Both the position numbers and the translations under genes were made by a program. From the NCBI GenBank assembly GCA_033856255.1, contig JAWVFH010000054.1, forward strand, positions 4,994 to 68,993: a stretch of 64,000 bases of DNA, read 5' to 3'. Below are positions 16,390 through 24,164 of the stretch, in pieces; the first letter of the stretch is position 1; each line of letters opens with the position of its first letter. Under the pieces are notes generated by a model, which searched no databases, was not told the DNA's origin, and saw only the letters and a list, made by a program, of their open reading frames with translations. Source of the stretch: WHSW01 sp033856255 (GTDB lineage Bacteria > Actinomycetota > Thermoleophilia > Solirubrobacterales > 70-9).

Positions 16390-17082
16390 ATGGCCGTTCG
16401 GGTCGAGTACCGCGAGGAGCTGGAAGCGCTCGAGCGCCGCGCGCTGGAGGGGATCGAGCTGGTCGCCGGCCAGCTCGAGCGGGCTATCGAGGCGGTTGAG
16501 CACCGCGACACCGAGCTCGCCGAGCTCGTGATCGCCAACGACGACGTGATCGACGGGCGCTATCTCGAGGTCCACCAATCGATCCTCACCCTGCTCGCCA
16601 CCCAGGCGCCGGTGGCGACGGACCTGCGGCTGATCGCGGCGCTCCTGCACCTGATGAAGGCGATCGAGCGGATGGGCGACCAGTGCGTGAACGTCGCCAA
16701 GCTGATCCCGCTGACCGGTCATACGCCGCCCGCCGACGAACGGATCGTCCGCGACGTGGTGACGATGGGCAAGCAGGTCAAGACTCAGCTCTCACAGGCC
16801 AAGCGCGCCTTCGAGCAGCGTGACGTCGAGATGGCGCGCGACCTGGTGCGCCAGGACGACGTCGTCGACAACCTCAACAAGGAGATCTTCCGGATCGCGC
16901 TCGAGATCGGCGACGATCACGACCGTCGCGAGTGGGCGATGACGATGATCCTCGGAGCCCGCGCGATCGAGCGGATCGGCGACAACACCGTCGACATCGG
17001 CGAGCAGGTGGCCTTCATCGTCACCGGGCTGTTTCGCGAGTTTCAGGACGCCTCGCACCCCGGCGAGCCGGTCCCGAACTAG
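16390..17082 (+). CDS. phoU: phosphate signalling protein PhoU
   Basis: 230 residues from ATG 16390, two bases after pstB. Two three-helix PhoU repeats are visible, each with a metal-binding E/DxxxD pattern: IANDDVIDGRYLEVHQSI with MKAIERMGDQCVNVAK, and VRQDDVVDNLNKEIFRIAL with ARAIERIGDNTVDIGE. PhoU damps Pst transport and holds the cognate sensor kinase off when phosphate is plentiful. A PhoR/SenX3-type kinase would be the expected partner, but none is in this window. Confidence 0.95.
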   Translation: MAVRVEYREELEALERRALEGIELVAGQLERAIEAVEHRDTELAELVIANDDVIDGRYLEVHQSILTLLATQAPVATDLRLIAALLHLMKAIERMGDQCVNVAKLIPLTGHTPPADERIVRDVVTMGKQVKTQLSQAKRAFEQRDVEMARDLVRQDDVVDNLNKEIFRIALEIGDDHDRREWAMTMILGARAIERIGDNTVDIGEQVAFIVTGLFREFQDASHPGEPVPN

Positions 17083-17138
17083 TGGTCGCGTCCATGGCGC
17101 CGCCCGCGCCTATCCGCACCCTTTGGCATGATCGGTTG

Positions 17139-18044
17139 ATGCTGTGCGCCGCGGTCGACATAGGCTCGAACACCACCCGTGTGCTGGTCGCGGAGCCCCA
17201 GGACGGCCAGCTGCGCAAGGTGATGGAGCAGCGGGCCTACACCCGCTTCGAAAAGGACTCGAAGCGCAAGGGCAAGATCACCGACGAGAAGATCGCCGAG
17301 CTCGCCGAGGTCGTCACGACCCAGGTGCGGCTGGCCGAGGAGCTCGGCGCCGAGGCGATCCGGATCGTCGCCACCGCGGCGATCCGCGAGTCGAAGAACG
17401 CCGAGCAGGCGGCGGCGCAGATCGCCGAGGCGGCAGGTATGCCGGTCGACGTCCTCTCTGAGGAGGAGGAGGGGCGCCTGGCCTTCATCGGCGCGACCAA
17501 GACCCTCGGCCACCCGGTCGAGGGCGACATCGGGGTCGTCGACGTCGGTGGCGGCTCCTCGGAGATCATCCTCGGCACTGTGACCGAGGGCGTCCGCGAG
17601 GTGCGGTCGTTCAAGATCGGCTCCGGGGCCGTCGCTGAGGAGTTCCTGACCAACGATCCGCCGTCGGCGTCCGAGATCCGCTCGCTGCGCGACTACATCG
17701 ACGACTTCTTCGAGGGGATCGAGGTCGAGCAGCCCGCGCAGGCGGTCGCGGTGGGCGGCAGCGCCACGTCGCTGCGGACCCTGGTTGGGGCGGTGCTCGA
17801 GTACGAGACCCTGGAGCGGGCGGTGCGGGTCCTGACCGGCGATCCGATCGCCGAGGTGGCGAAGAAGTTCGAGCTCGATCCGCGCCGGGTCCGGATCCTG
17901 CCCGCCGGAGTGCTGATCCTGGAGAAGCTCGCCGAGCTGCTCGGCCAGCCGCTTCAGATCGGCAAGGGCGGCCTGCGCGAGGGGATCATCCTCGATCTGC
18001 TTCACGACGCCTCGAACGGCGCGCCCGCGGTGATCGCGGCCTAG
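17139..18044 (+). CDS. ppx: exopolyphosphatase/guanosine pentaphosphatase
   Basis: 301 residues from ATG 17139. MLCAAVDIGSNTTRVLVAE is the usual N-terminal phosphate-1 motif of the ASKHA fold, so upstream in-frame ATGs are not needed. Other blocks are EEEEGRLAFIGA, GDIGVVDVGGGSSEII, QAVAVGGSATSLRTL and LPAGVLILEKL. It cleaves terminal phosphate from polyphosphate or pppGpp. The length fits the short actinobacterial Ppx type. A CATGAT -10-like box at 17127-17132 ends only 6 bases before the ATG, so the mRNA may be leaderless. Confidence 0.92.
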   Translation: MLCAAVDIGSNTTRVLVAEPQDGQLRKVMEQRAYTRFEKDSKRKGKITDEKIAELAEVVTTQVRLAEELGAEAIRIVATAAIRESKNAEQAAAQIAEAAGMPVDVLSEEEEGRLAFIGATKTLGHPVEGDIGVVDVGGGSSEIILGTVTEGVREVRSFKIGSGAVAEEFLTNDPPSASEIRSLRDYIDDFFEGIEVEQPAQAVAVGGSATSLRTLVGAVLEYETLERAVRVLTGDPIAEVAKKFELDPRRVRILPAGVLILEKLAELLGQPLQIGKGGLREGIILDLLHDASNGAPAVIAA

Positions 18045-18045
18045 G

Positions 18046-18066
18046 GGCAGCCGGCGTTAGGCTGCC
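18046..18066 (+). other. 7-bp hairpin between ppx and the CHAD genes
   Basis: GGCAGCC (18046-18052) pairs with GGCTGCC (18060-18066), loop 7 bases, starting just after the ppx stop and ending 3 bases before the next ATG. It could attenuate transcription or affect ribosome access. Confidence 0.35.
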
Positions 18067-18069
18067 TGG

Positions 18070-18687
18070 ATGGCCAAGGCCCGGCCGATCCCCGAGCTCG
18101 GGGAGGACGATGCGTTCGCTGCCGCCGCGGCGAAGATCGTCGCGACTCGTGCCCGGGAGCTCGCTGACGAGGCGGCCGGCGTGCTCGACGTCGATGACAT
18201 CGAGCGCGTACACGACATGCGGGTCGCGACCAGGCGGCTGCGGGCCGCGCTCGAGGTCTTCGAGCCCTGCTTTTCGAAGCGGCGTTTCCGGGCGACGCTG
18301 AAGGAGGTCAAGGCGCTCGCCGACGCCCTCGGGGAGCGGCGCGATCGAGACGTCACGATCGCGGCCCTGACCGACTTCGAGAGCGAGATCGGCGCCCCCG
18401 ACCGCCCGGGGATTCGCAATCTGACCGAGCGCCTTCGCCACGAGCAGGCGAAGGCCAACGAGGGGCTCGCGCCTTACGTGACCAGAGCGCGGGTGACGGC
18501 GCTGCGCGAGCGCCTCGATGAGCTCGTCGCCGAGGCGGAGGGAACAATTCCGGCCACCTCCTCGGTTTCGCCTACGGGGGTGCCGGGTCCCCGCGAGGGA
18601 TCGGATGTCGGGACGGTGCGCCCCGTGCCTGAGGCTCCGACCGACCCGGATGTGCGCGCCGTCACCAACGGGGGCGAGCCGCGGTGA
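18070..18687 (+). CDS. CHAD domain protein, N-terminal half of a split domain
   Basis: 205 residues from ATG 18070. Residues 20-155 form one helical bundle with the CHAD motif IERVHDMRVATRRLRAALEVF and a second helix EVKALADALGERRDRDV. CHAD domains bind polyphosphate through these conserved His/Arg/Lys residues, and the gene follows ppx by 25 bases. A complete CHAD domain normally has two such bundles in one chain; here the second is in the next gene. Residues 156-205 are a Pro/Gly/Thr-rich, probably disordered tail whose DNA includes a diverged copy of the 45-bp repeat. Confidence 0.85.
   Translation: MAKARPIPELGEDDAFAAAAAKIVATRARELADEAAGVLDVDDIERVHDMRVATRRLRAALEVFEPCFSKRRFRATLKEVKALADALGERRDRDVTIAALTDFESEIGAPDRPGIRNLTERLRHEQAKANEGLAPYVTRARVTALRERLDELVAEAEGTIPATSSVSPTGVPGPREGSDVGTVRPVPEAPTDPDVRAVTNGGEPR
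18541..18586 (+). repeat. diverged copy of element B inside CHAD gene
   Basis: The reverse complement of this 46-bp segment aligns to the 45-bp inverted-repeat arm at 25617-25661 with about 8 mismatches and one gap, keeping the blocks AGGCGAA, CCGAGGA and GTGGC in order. It encodes part of the disordered tail of the first CHAD protein (GTIPATSSVSPTGVPG). Confidence 0.45.
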
Positions 18688-19394
18688 AGGCGAAGCGCGT
18701 CCGCAAGCTCGATCCCGAGGGTCCGCTGGTCGAGAACGCCGCCCGGATCGTGCGGGTGCGCCTGGATGAGCTGCGGTCGTTCGCCCCCGCGGTCCTGCGG
18801 CCGGAGAGCGCAACCGAGCAACACGACATGCGGATCGCCGCCAAGCGGCTGCGCTACGTGCTCGAGGTAACCGGGTTCTGCTTCGGCGCGGCCGCCGACA
18901 CGGCGCGGCGGCGGGCGCGCGACATCCAGGACGTGCTCGGCGACCTCCACGACTGCGATGTGATGCTGCCGCTGGTCTCAGACCACGTCCAGCACCTGCG
19001 CAGCGCCGACGCAGCGATCGTCCTCGAACGTGCCGGTGCCGCCCGCGAGCTCGACCCTTCGCTGGTCACCAGAGCACCGCACCGGACCTCCTACCGGGGG
19101 CTGGAGGTGCTCGCCGTTCACACCGAGGCGCGGCGAGGGCTGCTGTTCCAGCGTTTCGTCGAGCTCTGGGGCGAGCTCGAGCGGGCGGGAACCTGGGAGC
19201 GCCTCGAGCGGGCGATCGAGCGCAAGGTAGGGGAGCTGCGCGAGCGTCAGGCAGCGATCGAACGCGCCGAACGCGCCCAGCACGAGCTCGAGGCCGCCGA
19301 GCTCGCCGAGCGCGAGGCCGCCGCACGCGCGCGCCGGGCGGCTGAGGCGCTGGCGGAGGCGCGCCGGATGCGGGAGGGACCGGGCGCTCCGTAA
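18684..19394 (+). CDS. CHAD domain protein, C-terminal half of a split domain
   Basis: 236 residues from GTG 18684, whose GTGA overlaps the upstream TGA, so translation is probably coupled. EQHDMRIAAKRLRYVLEVTGF is the second-bundle CHAD motif, followed by DIQDVLGDLHDCDVMLPLV. The C-terminal 70 residues are a long Ala/Glu/Arg-rich coiled coil (AERAQHELEAAELAEREAAARARRAAEAL in part). With the previous gene it would rebuild one polyphosphate-binding CHAD fold. A sequencing frameshift is unlikely, because the first gene carries its own 50-residue tail and the overlap is a standard coupled GTGA. Confidence 0.82.
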   Translation: MKAKRVRKLDPEGPLVENAARIVRVRLDELRSFAPAVLRPESATEQHDMRIAAKRLRYVLEVTGFCFGAAADTARRRARDIQDVLGDLHDCDVMLPLVSDHVQHLRSADAAIVLERAGAARELDPSLVTRAPHRTSYRGLEVLAVHTEARRGLLFQRFVELWGELERAGTWERLERAIERKVGELRERQAAIERAERAQHELEAAELAEREAAARARRAAEALAEARRMREGPGAP

Positions 19395-19422
19395 CGAGTA
19401 CCGCCGTGTTCGTGGGGGTACG

Positions 19423-20817
19423 GTGACCGACGTGGCAGGAAGACGCAGCTCGCCCCGACGCTGCGGCGCTCCGGCCGCGGCCCTGCTGGTCGCGCTCGCC
19501 ACGGCGGCGGTGGCGAGCGCCGCGGCGCCAGGATCCGCCGGGCTCGGCGACCCGTACTTCCCCCGGGCCGGCAACGCCGGCTACGACGTCGGCCACTACG
19601 CGCTCGACCTCAGCTACGGGCCCGAGAGCCGGACGCTGACGGCGACGGCGAAGATCACCGCGACCGCGACCGAGGACCTGAGCAGCTTCAACCTCGACTA
19701 CCAGGGCCCGAGGGTGCTCTCGGTGAACGTCGCGGGGCAGAGCGCGGGCTTCGAGCGCGACGGCGGCGAGCTGGTCGTCACCCCGGCCGCCGCCCTCGCG
19801 GCGGGCACGACGTTCGACGTCGTGGTCGCCTATCGCGGCCGGCCCGGGCCCGTGATCGACCCCGACGGCTCCAAAGAGGGCTGGGTCCCGACCGGCGACG
19901 GGGCCTTCGTCGTCGGCGAGCCGGTCGGGTCGCCGACCTGGTTTCCCTGCAACGACTACCCGACCGACAAGGCGACGTTCGAGATCCGCGTCACCGTCCC
20001 GCGGGGCATCGAGGCGATCTCCAACGGCGCTCTGCTCGGGCGGCAGCGCCACGGCCACCACGTCACCTGGTCCTACGCCGAGGACCAGCCGATGGCGACC
20101 TACCTGGCGACGGCGACGATCGGCAACTTCCGGATCGAGCGCTCGAGCTTCATGGGGATCGATTCGCTGATCGCCGTCGACCCGCGCGAGGCGCGGGCCT
20201 CGCGCGGCCCGCTCTCGAAGATCGAGCCGATCACCCGCCTGTTCAGCAAGCTGTTCGGCCCCTACCCGTTCGGCCAGACCGGGGCGATCGTCGACCGCGC
20301 GCCGCACGTCGGCTACGCGCTCGAAACGCAGACGCGGCCGATCTACGACCAGGCGCCCGGCGAGATCACGGTCGCCCACGAGCTCGCCCACCAGTGGTTC
20401 GGGGACTCGGTGAGCCTCGCCCGCTGGGAGGACATCTGGCTCAACGAGGGCTTCGCGACCTGGGCGGAATGGCGCTGGGACGAGGCGACCGGCGGGACGA
20501 CCACGGCGACCGTGTTCAAGCGGCTGCAGCGGACGTCGGCCGCCCGCGAGGGCTTCTGGGATCCGCCCCCCGCGAACCCCGGCGGCCCGGCGGAGCTGTT
20601 CGCGAACTCCGTCTACGTGCGCGGCGGGATGGCGCTCGAGGCGCTGCGCCAGCGGATCGGCGACAAGGCCTTCTACGCCACCCTGCGCGCCTGGGCCGCC
20701 GACCACGCGTACGGCAACGCCACGATCGACGAGTTCATCGCTCTGGCCGAGGCCCAGTCCGGCCGGCAGCTCGACCCGCTGTTCCAGAAGTACCTCTACG
20801 CATCCGGCAAGCCCTAG
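19423..20817 (+). CDS. M1 family metallopeptidase, secreted
   Basis: 464 residues from GTG 19423. A signal peptide covers about residues 15-34 (AAALLVALATAAVASAAA). The beta-rich N-domain is followed by the catalytic domain with the zinc motif HELAH at 319-323 and the third ligand Glu342 in NEGFATW, the HExxH-18-E spacing of M1 peptidases. The GAMEN exopeptidase loop is replaced by VGYALETQT, so substrate handling may differ. It lacks the large C-terminal ERAP domain and is therefore a short M1. It follows the CHAD pair; any link to polyphosphate is only positional. Confidence 0.9.
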   Translation: MTDVAGRRSSPRRCGAPAAALLVALATAAVASAAAPGSAGLGDPYFPRAGNAGYDVGHYALDLSYGPESRTLTATAKITATATEDLSSFNLDYQGPRVLSVNVAGQSAGFERDGGELVVTPAAALAAGTTFDVVVAYRGRPGPVIDPDGSKEGWVPTGDGAFVVGEPVGSPTWFPCNDYPTDKATFEIRVTVPRGIEAISNGALLGRQRHGHHVTWSYAEDQPMATYLATATIGNFRIERSSFMGIDSLIAVDPREARASRGPLSKIEPITRLFSKLFGPYPFGQTGAIVDRAPHVGYALETQTRPIYDQAPGEITVAHELAHQWFGDSVSLARWEDIWLNEGFATWAEWRWDEATGGTTTATVFKRLQRTSAAREGFWDPPPANPGGPAELFANSVYVRGGMALEALRQRIGDKAFYATLRAWAADHAYGNATIDEFIALAEAQSGRQLDPLFQKYLYASGKP

Positions 20818-20868
20818 GCCGTCGAAAAGTTCGCTTGAACATGGCGTGCAGACCCTTGCCTGATCGCT

Positions 20869-20913
20869 CGAATGGCGCCTAACTCCGCCTAGCACCCAGT
20901 TACCCGCCACTCG
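20869..20913 (-). repeat. dispersed palindromic element A, copy 2
   Basis: On the minus strand this 45-bp segment matches copy 1 (1350-1394) at 40 of 45 positions, with similarity continuing to about 20858. The ends are CGAGTGGCG and CGCCATTCG. It sits in the 214-bp gap between the convergent M1 peptidase and crotonase 3 genes, the same setting as copy 1. Nothing else is recognisable in the gap apart from a small GTTC-GCT-TGAAC palindrome at about 20829-20840. Confidence 0.75.
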
Positions 20914-21031
20914 ACGGCAACGGTGCGATCCCGACGCCAGTGCAACGCAAAGCTTCGACTCGTCTTCCAAGTGCAATTGGCGATTTATGGGTCGTATGGA
21001 CCCGAAACTCGCCAAAGCGGCGGCGGCTCTG

Positions 21032-21835
21032 TCAGTCCGCGAAGTCCGCGGACCGCTTCTCCAGGAAGGCGCTGACCGCCTCGGGCGGCGCGACGCCGAA
21101 CGTGCTCATGATCTGCTGGCGGTCCTCGAACTCGACCGCCGCCTGCTCGGACGGCAGCTCGAGCGCGGTCCACATCCCGCGCTTGGTCAGCCGCACGCCC
21201 CACGGGGCGAGCCCGGCGATCTGCGTGGCGGCCTCGAGCGCGCGCTCGGCCAACCGGTCGTCCGGCACCATGTCGGCGACGAGGCCGATCCGCAACGCCT
21301 CGTCGGCCTCGACGCGCCGGCCGGTCAGCATCAGCTCGTGCGACCGCGAGGCGCCAATCAGCCGCGGCAGCAGCCAGCTCGTGCCCATGTCGCAGTTCGA
21401 GACGCCGATGTTGATGAACGCGGCGCGGAAGACCGCCGACTCGGCCGCATAGCGGATGTCGCAGCCGAGCGCGAGCGCAAGCCCGAAGCCCGCCGCCGGG
21501 CCGTTGACGGCCGCGATCACCGGTTGAGGTACCTCGCGCAGCCCCAGGATCAGCCGGGACATGTGTTCCTGATTGCCGAGCCGGTCGCGTGCCTCGTCGC
21601 TGCCGTCGTTGCCCGGCGCCGCCCTGTAGCCGCGCAGGTCCAGGCCGGCGCAGAATCCGCGCCCCGCCCCGGTCAGCACGATCGCGCGGCACGCGCGGTC
21701 GGCTGCACTGGTGCGCAGCTCCGCTCGCAGCGCCTCGATGAGCTCGGCGTTTACGGCGTTCAGCTCGTCCGGCCGGTTGAGCACGAGTCGCCGCACGTGC
21801 GGCGCCGGCTCGTCGGCGATCACCAGCGGCGTCAT
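21032..21835 (-). CDS. enoyl-CoA hydratase/isomerase family protein (crotonase 3)
   Basis: 267 residues from ATG 21835. Crotonase with LVLNRPDELNAVNAELIEAL, the oxyanion block GRGFCAGLDLRGYR and VIAAVNGPAAGFGLALALGCDIRYAA. Both hydratase glutamates are missing (GLALALGCD and FRAAFINIG). An Asp is present in GVSNCDMGTSWLLPRL, at the place where dienoyl-CoA isomerases carry their catalytic Asp. An isomerase role is therefore more likely than hydration; this is inference from motif position. Divergent from ppk with 115 bp between. Confidence 0.85.
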   Translation of the reverse strand: MTPLVIADEPAPHVRRLVLNRPDELNAVNAELIEALRAELRTSAADRACRAIVLTGAGRGFCAGLDLRGYRAAPGNDGSDEARDRLGNQEHMSRLILGLREVPQPVIAAVNGPAAGFGLALALGCDIRYAAESAVFRAAFINIGVSNCDMGTSWLLPRLIGASRSHELMLTGRRVEADEALRIGLVADMVPDDRLAERALEAATQIAGLAPWGVRLTKRGMWTALELPSEQAAVEFEDRQQIMSTFGVAPPEAVSAFLEKRSADFAD

Positions 21836-21950
21836 CGCCTAATACTTACCGTTCCGCGACCGCGATCGGCCGCGCGCGGCGCAAGCCGGGGCCCACGCCC
21901 CTGCGGGAGGTTGCGTGACGACCGACCGGCGCTAGCCTGTCAGAACGCCA

Positions 21951-24134
21951 GTGGAGCCGACCGAGATCGAGATCGCCCAGCCGGCGGGCCTCACGGACGA
22001 GCCCGCGGCGGCCGCTGCCGATCGCGGGGCTGAGGCATCGCCGGACCTCGAGGACGCGGCTCTCTACTTCAACCGCGAGCTCTCCTGGCTCGAGTTCAAC
22101 GCCCGCGTGCTGCAGCTGGCCGAGGACCCGTCGGTGCCGCTGCTTGAGCGGGTCAAGTTCGCGGCGATCTGGGAGTCGAACCTGGACGAGGTGTTCATGG
22201 TCCGGGTCGCAAACCTTCAGGATCTGGTCGAGGCGGGCACCCAGGCGAGGGCGGCCGACGGGATGACCCCGACCGAGACCCTGGCTGCGCTTCGCGACGT
22301 GGTGCTCGCCCAGCGCGAGCGCCTCAGCAGCACGGTCGACCGCGACCTGCGCCCGGCGCTCTCCGAGCACGGCATCCGGGTGATCACCCCGGAGCAGGCC
22401 ACCCCCGAGGAGCGCGAGGAGCTCCAAGCGCTGTTCCAGCGCCAGGTGTTCCCGGTGCTGACGCCGCTGGTGATCGGCCGCGGGCGGCCGTTCCCCTACA
22501 TCTCCAACCTCTCGCTCTCGCTCGCGGTCGTGCTCCGCGACCCGGAGAAGGACAACGAGATCCTCGCCCGGGTCAAGGTGCCGAAGGAGCTGCTGCGGCG
22601 ATTCCTCTCCGTCGGCGACCGCGGTCACACCCTGGTCCCGCTCGACGCCCTGATCGCCGCCAACCTCGGCTCCCTGTTCCCGGGGATGGAGGTGCTCGAG
22701 CACACGCTCTTCCGGGTCACCCGCGACACCGACTACGACATCTCCGACGAGGCCGACGACATGCTGCAGGCGGTCGAGGAGCAGGTCCGTCGGCGGCGCT
22801 TCGGCGAGGTCGTCCGGCTCGAGCTCCACCACGAGATCAGCGAGCGGCTGCGAGACCAGCTCGTCGCCGCGCTCGGAGTCTCCGAGGACGAGGTCTACGA
22901 GATCGAGGGCCTGCTCGACCTCGCCGACCTCTGGGACCTCGTCGGCGTGCCCGGCCACGACGACCTGCGCTTCCCGCCCTTCACGCCGGTCACGCCGCCG
23001 CGGTTGCTCCTGGGCCAGGAGGGCAAGGAGAGCGACCTGTTCGCGGCGATCCGCTCCGGCGACATTCTCGTCCACCACCCCTACGACTCGTTCACGACCA
23101 CGGTCGAGCGGTTCGTGAAGCAGGCTGTCTCGGACCCGGACGTGCTGGCGATCAAGCAGACCGTCTACCGGACCAGCGCCGACTCGCCGCTCGTACCGGG
23201 GCTGATCGAGGCGGCGGAGCGCGGCAAGCAGGCCGTCTGCCTGGTGGAGCTGAAGGCTCGCTTCGACGAGAGCGCCAACATCCGCTGGGCGAAGAAGCTC
23301 GAGCAGGCCGGCGTCCACGTCGTCTACGGGATCCCGGCGCTGAAGACCCACGTCAAGTGCGTGCTCGTCGTCCGCCGCGAGGGCGACGGCGTGCGCCACT
23401 ACGTCCACATCGGGACCGGCAACTACAACCCGAAGACGGCCCGCATCTACACGGACCTCGGCCTCTTCACCTCGAACCCGGATATCGGCGCCGACATCGC
23501 CGAGATGTTCAACTCGCTGACGGGCTACGCGCGGCCGCGCGACTACCGCAAGGTGCTGGTCGCCCCGTTCAGCCTCCAGAAGGGGCTGCTGGCAGAGATC
23601 GACCGGACCATCGAGGCGCACTCCTCTGCCGCCCCCTCGCGAATTCGGCTGAAGATGAACTCGATCCTCGACGCGCCTTCGATTCGGGCCCTCTATCGCG
23701 CCTCGCAGGCCGGGGTGAAGGTGGAGATCAACGTGCGCGGGATCTGCGGCCTCCGCCCCGGCGTTCCCGGGGTCTCCGAGAACATCACCGTCACCTCCGT
23801 GGTCGGCCGCTTCCTCGAGCACTCGCGGATCTACTCGTTCGAACGCCCCGGCGAGCCCCCGAGCATCTACATGGGCTCCGCCGACCTGATGCCCCGCAAC
23901 CTCTACAACCGCGTCGAGCTGGTGGCGCCGATCTTCGACGACAAGGTGCGCGCCGAGCTCATCGACGTGCTCGACCGCTCCCTTGCCGACAACACCAACT
24001 CCTGGGAGCTGGGATCCGACGGCAGCTGGACCCGGCGGCGGCCGAACGGGTCGCCCCGCTCGGTGCAGCGCGAGCTGATCGAGCGCCATATCGAGCGCGC
24101 GGCGTCGAGCGCGGCGGTCGAGTCGGCGACCTAG
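21951..24134 (+). CDS. ppk1: polyphosphate kinase 1
   Basis: 727 residues from GTG 21951. After an acidic 35-residue N-terminus it has the Ppk1 opening FNRELSWLEFNARVL and ESNLDEVFMVRV. The phospholipase-D-like catalytic half has LKTHVKCVLV with His467 and YVHIGTGNYNPKTARIYTDLGL with His486. The 19-residue spacing matches the catalytic pair of E. coli Ppk, the second block being the phospho-histidine region. It makes polyphosphate reversibly from ATP. Located 4 kb from ppx and the CHAD genes, it completes a polyphosphate set. The start is uncertain by a few codons. Confidence 0.96.
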   Translation: MEPTEIEIAQPAGLTDEPAAAAADRGAEASPDLEDAALYFNRELSWLEFNARVLQLAEDPSVPLLERVKFAAIWESNLDEVFMVRVANLQDLVEAGTQARAADGMTPTETLAALRDVVLAQRERLSSTVDRDLRPALSEHGIRVITPEQATPEEREELQALFQRQVFPVLTPLVIGRGRPFPYISNLSLSLAVVLRDPEKDNEILARVKVPKELLRRFLSVGDRGHTLVPLDALIAANLGSLFPGMEVLEHTLFRVTRDTDYDISDEADDMLQAVEEQVRRRRFGEVVRLELHHEISERLRDQLVAALGVSEDEVYEIEGLLDLADLWDLVGVPGHDDLRFPPFTPVTPPRLLLGQEGKESDLFAAIRSGDILVHHPYDSFTTTVERFVKQAVSDPDVLAIKQTVYRTSADSPLVPGLIEAAERGKQAVCLVELKARFDESANIRWAKKLEQAGVHVVYGIPALKTHVKCVLVVRREGDGVRHYVHIGTGNYNPKTARIYTDLGLFTSNPDIGADIAEMFNSLTGYARPRDYRKVLVAPFSLQKGLLAEIDRTIEAHSSAAPSRIRLKMNSILDAPSIRALYRASQAGVKVEINVRGICGLRPGVPGVSENITVTSVVGRFLEHSRIYSFERPGEPPSIYMGSADLMPRNLYNRVELVAPIFDDKVRAELIDVLDRSLADNTNSWELGSDGSWTRRRPNGSPRSVQRELIERHIERAASSAAVESAT

Positions 24135-24164
24135 CCGCCGATCGCCACCGTAAGGCGGTGGGGG

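Noticed and set aside
18680..18690. Sequencing frameshift splitting a single CHAD gene
   Set aside because: The first ORF has its own long tail and the second begins in a standard GTGA overlap, so a real gene pair is more likely; a read check is still suggested.
20829..20840. GTTC-GCT-TGAAC palindrome after the M1 peptidase as a regulator site
   Set aside because: It is short, lies in a convergent intergenic region and has no promoter near it; similarity to TTGAAC at 63779-63784 looks like chance.
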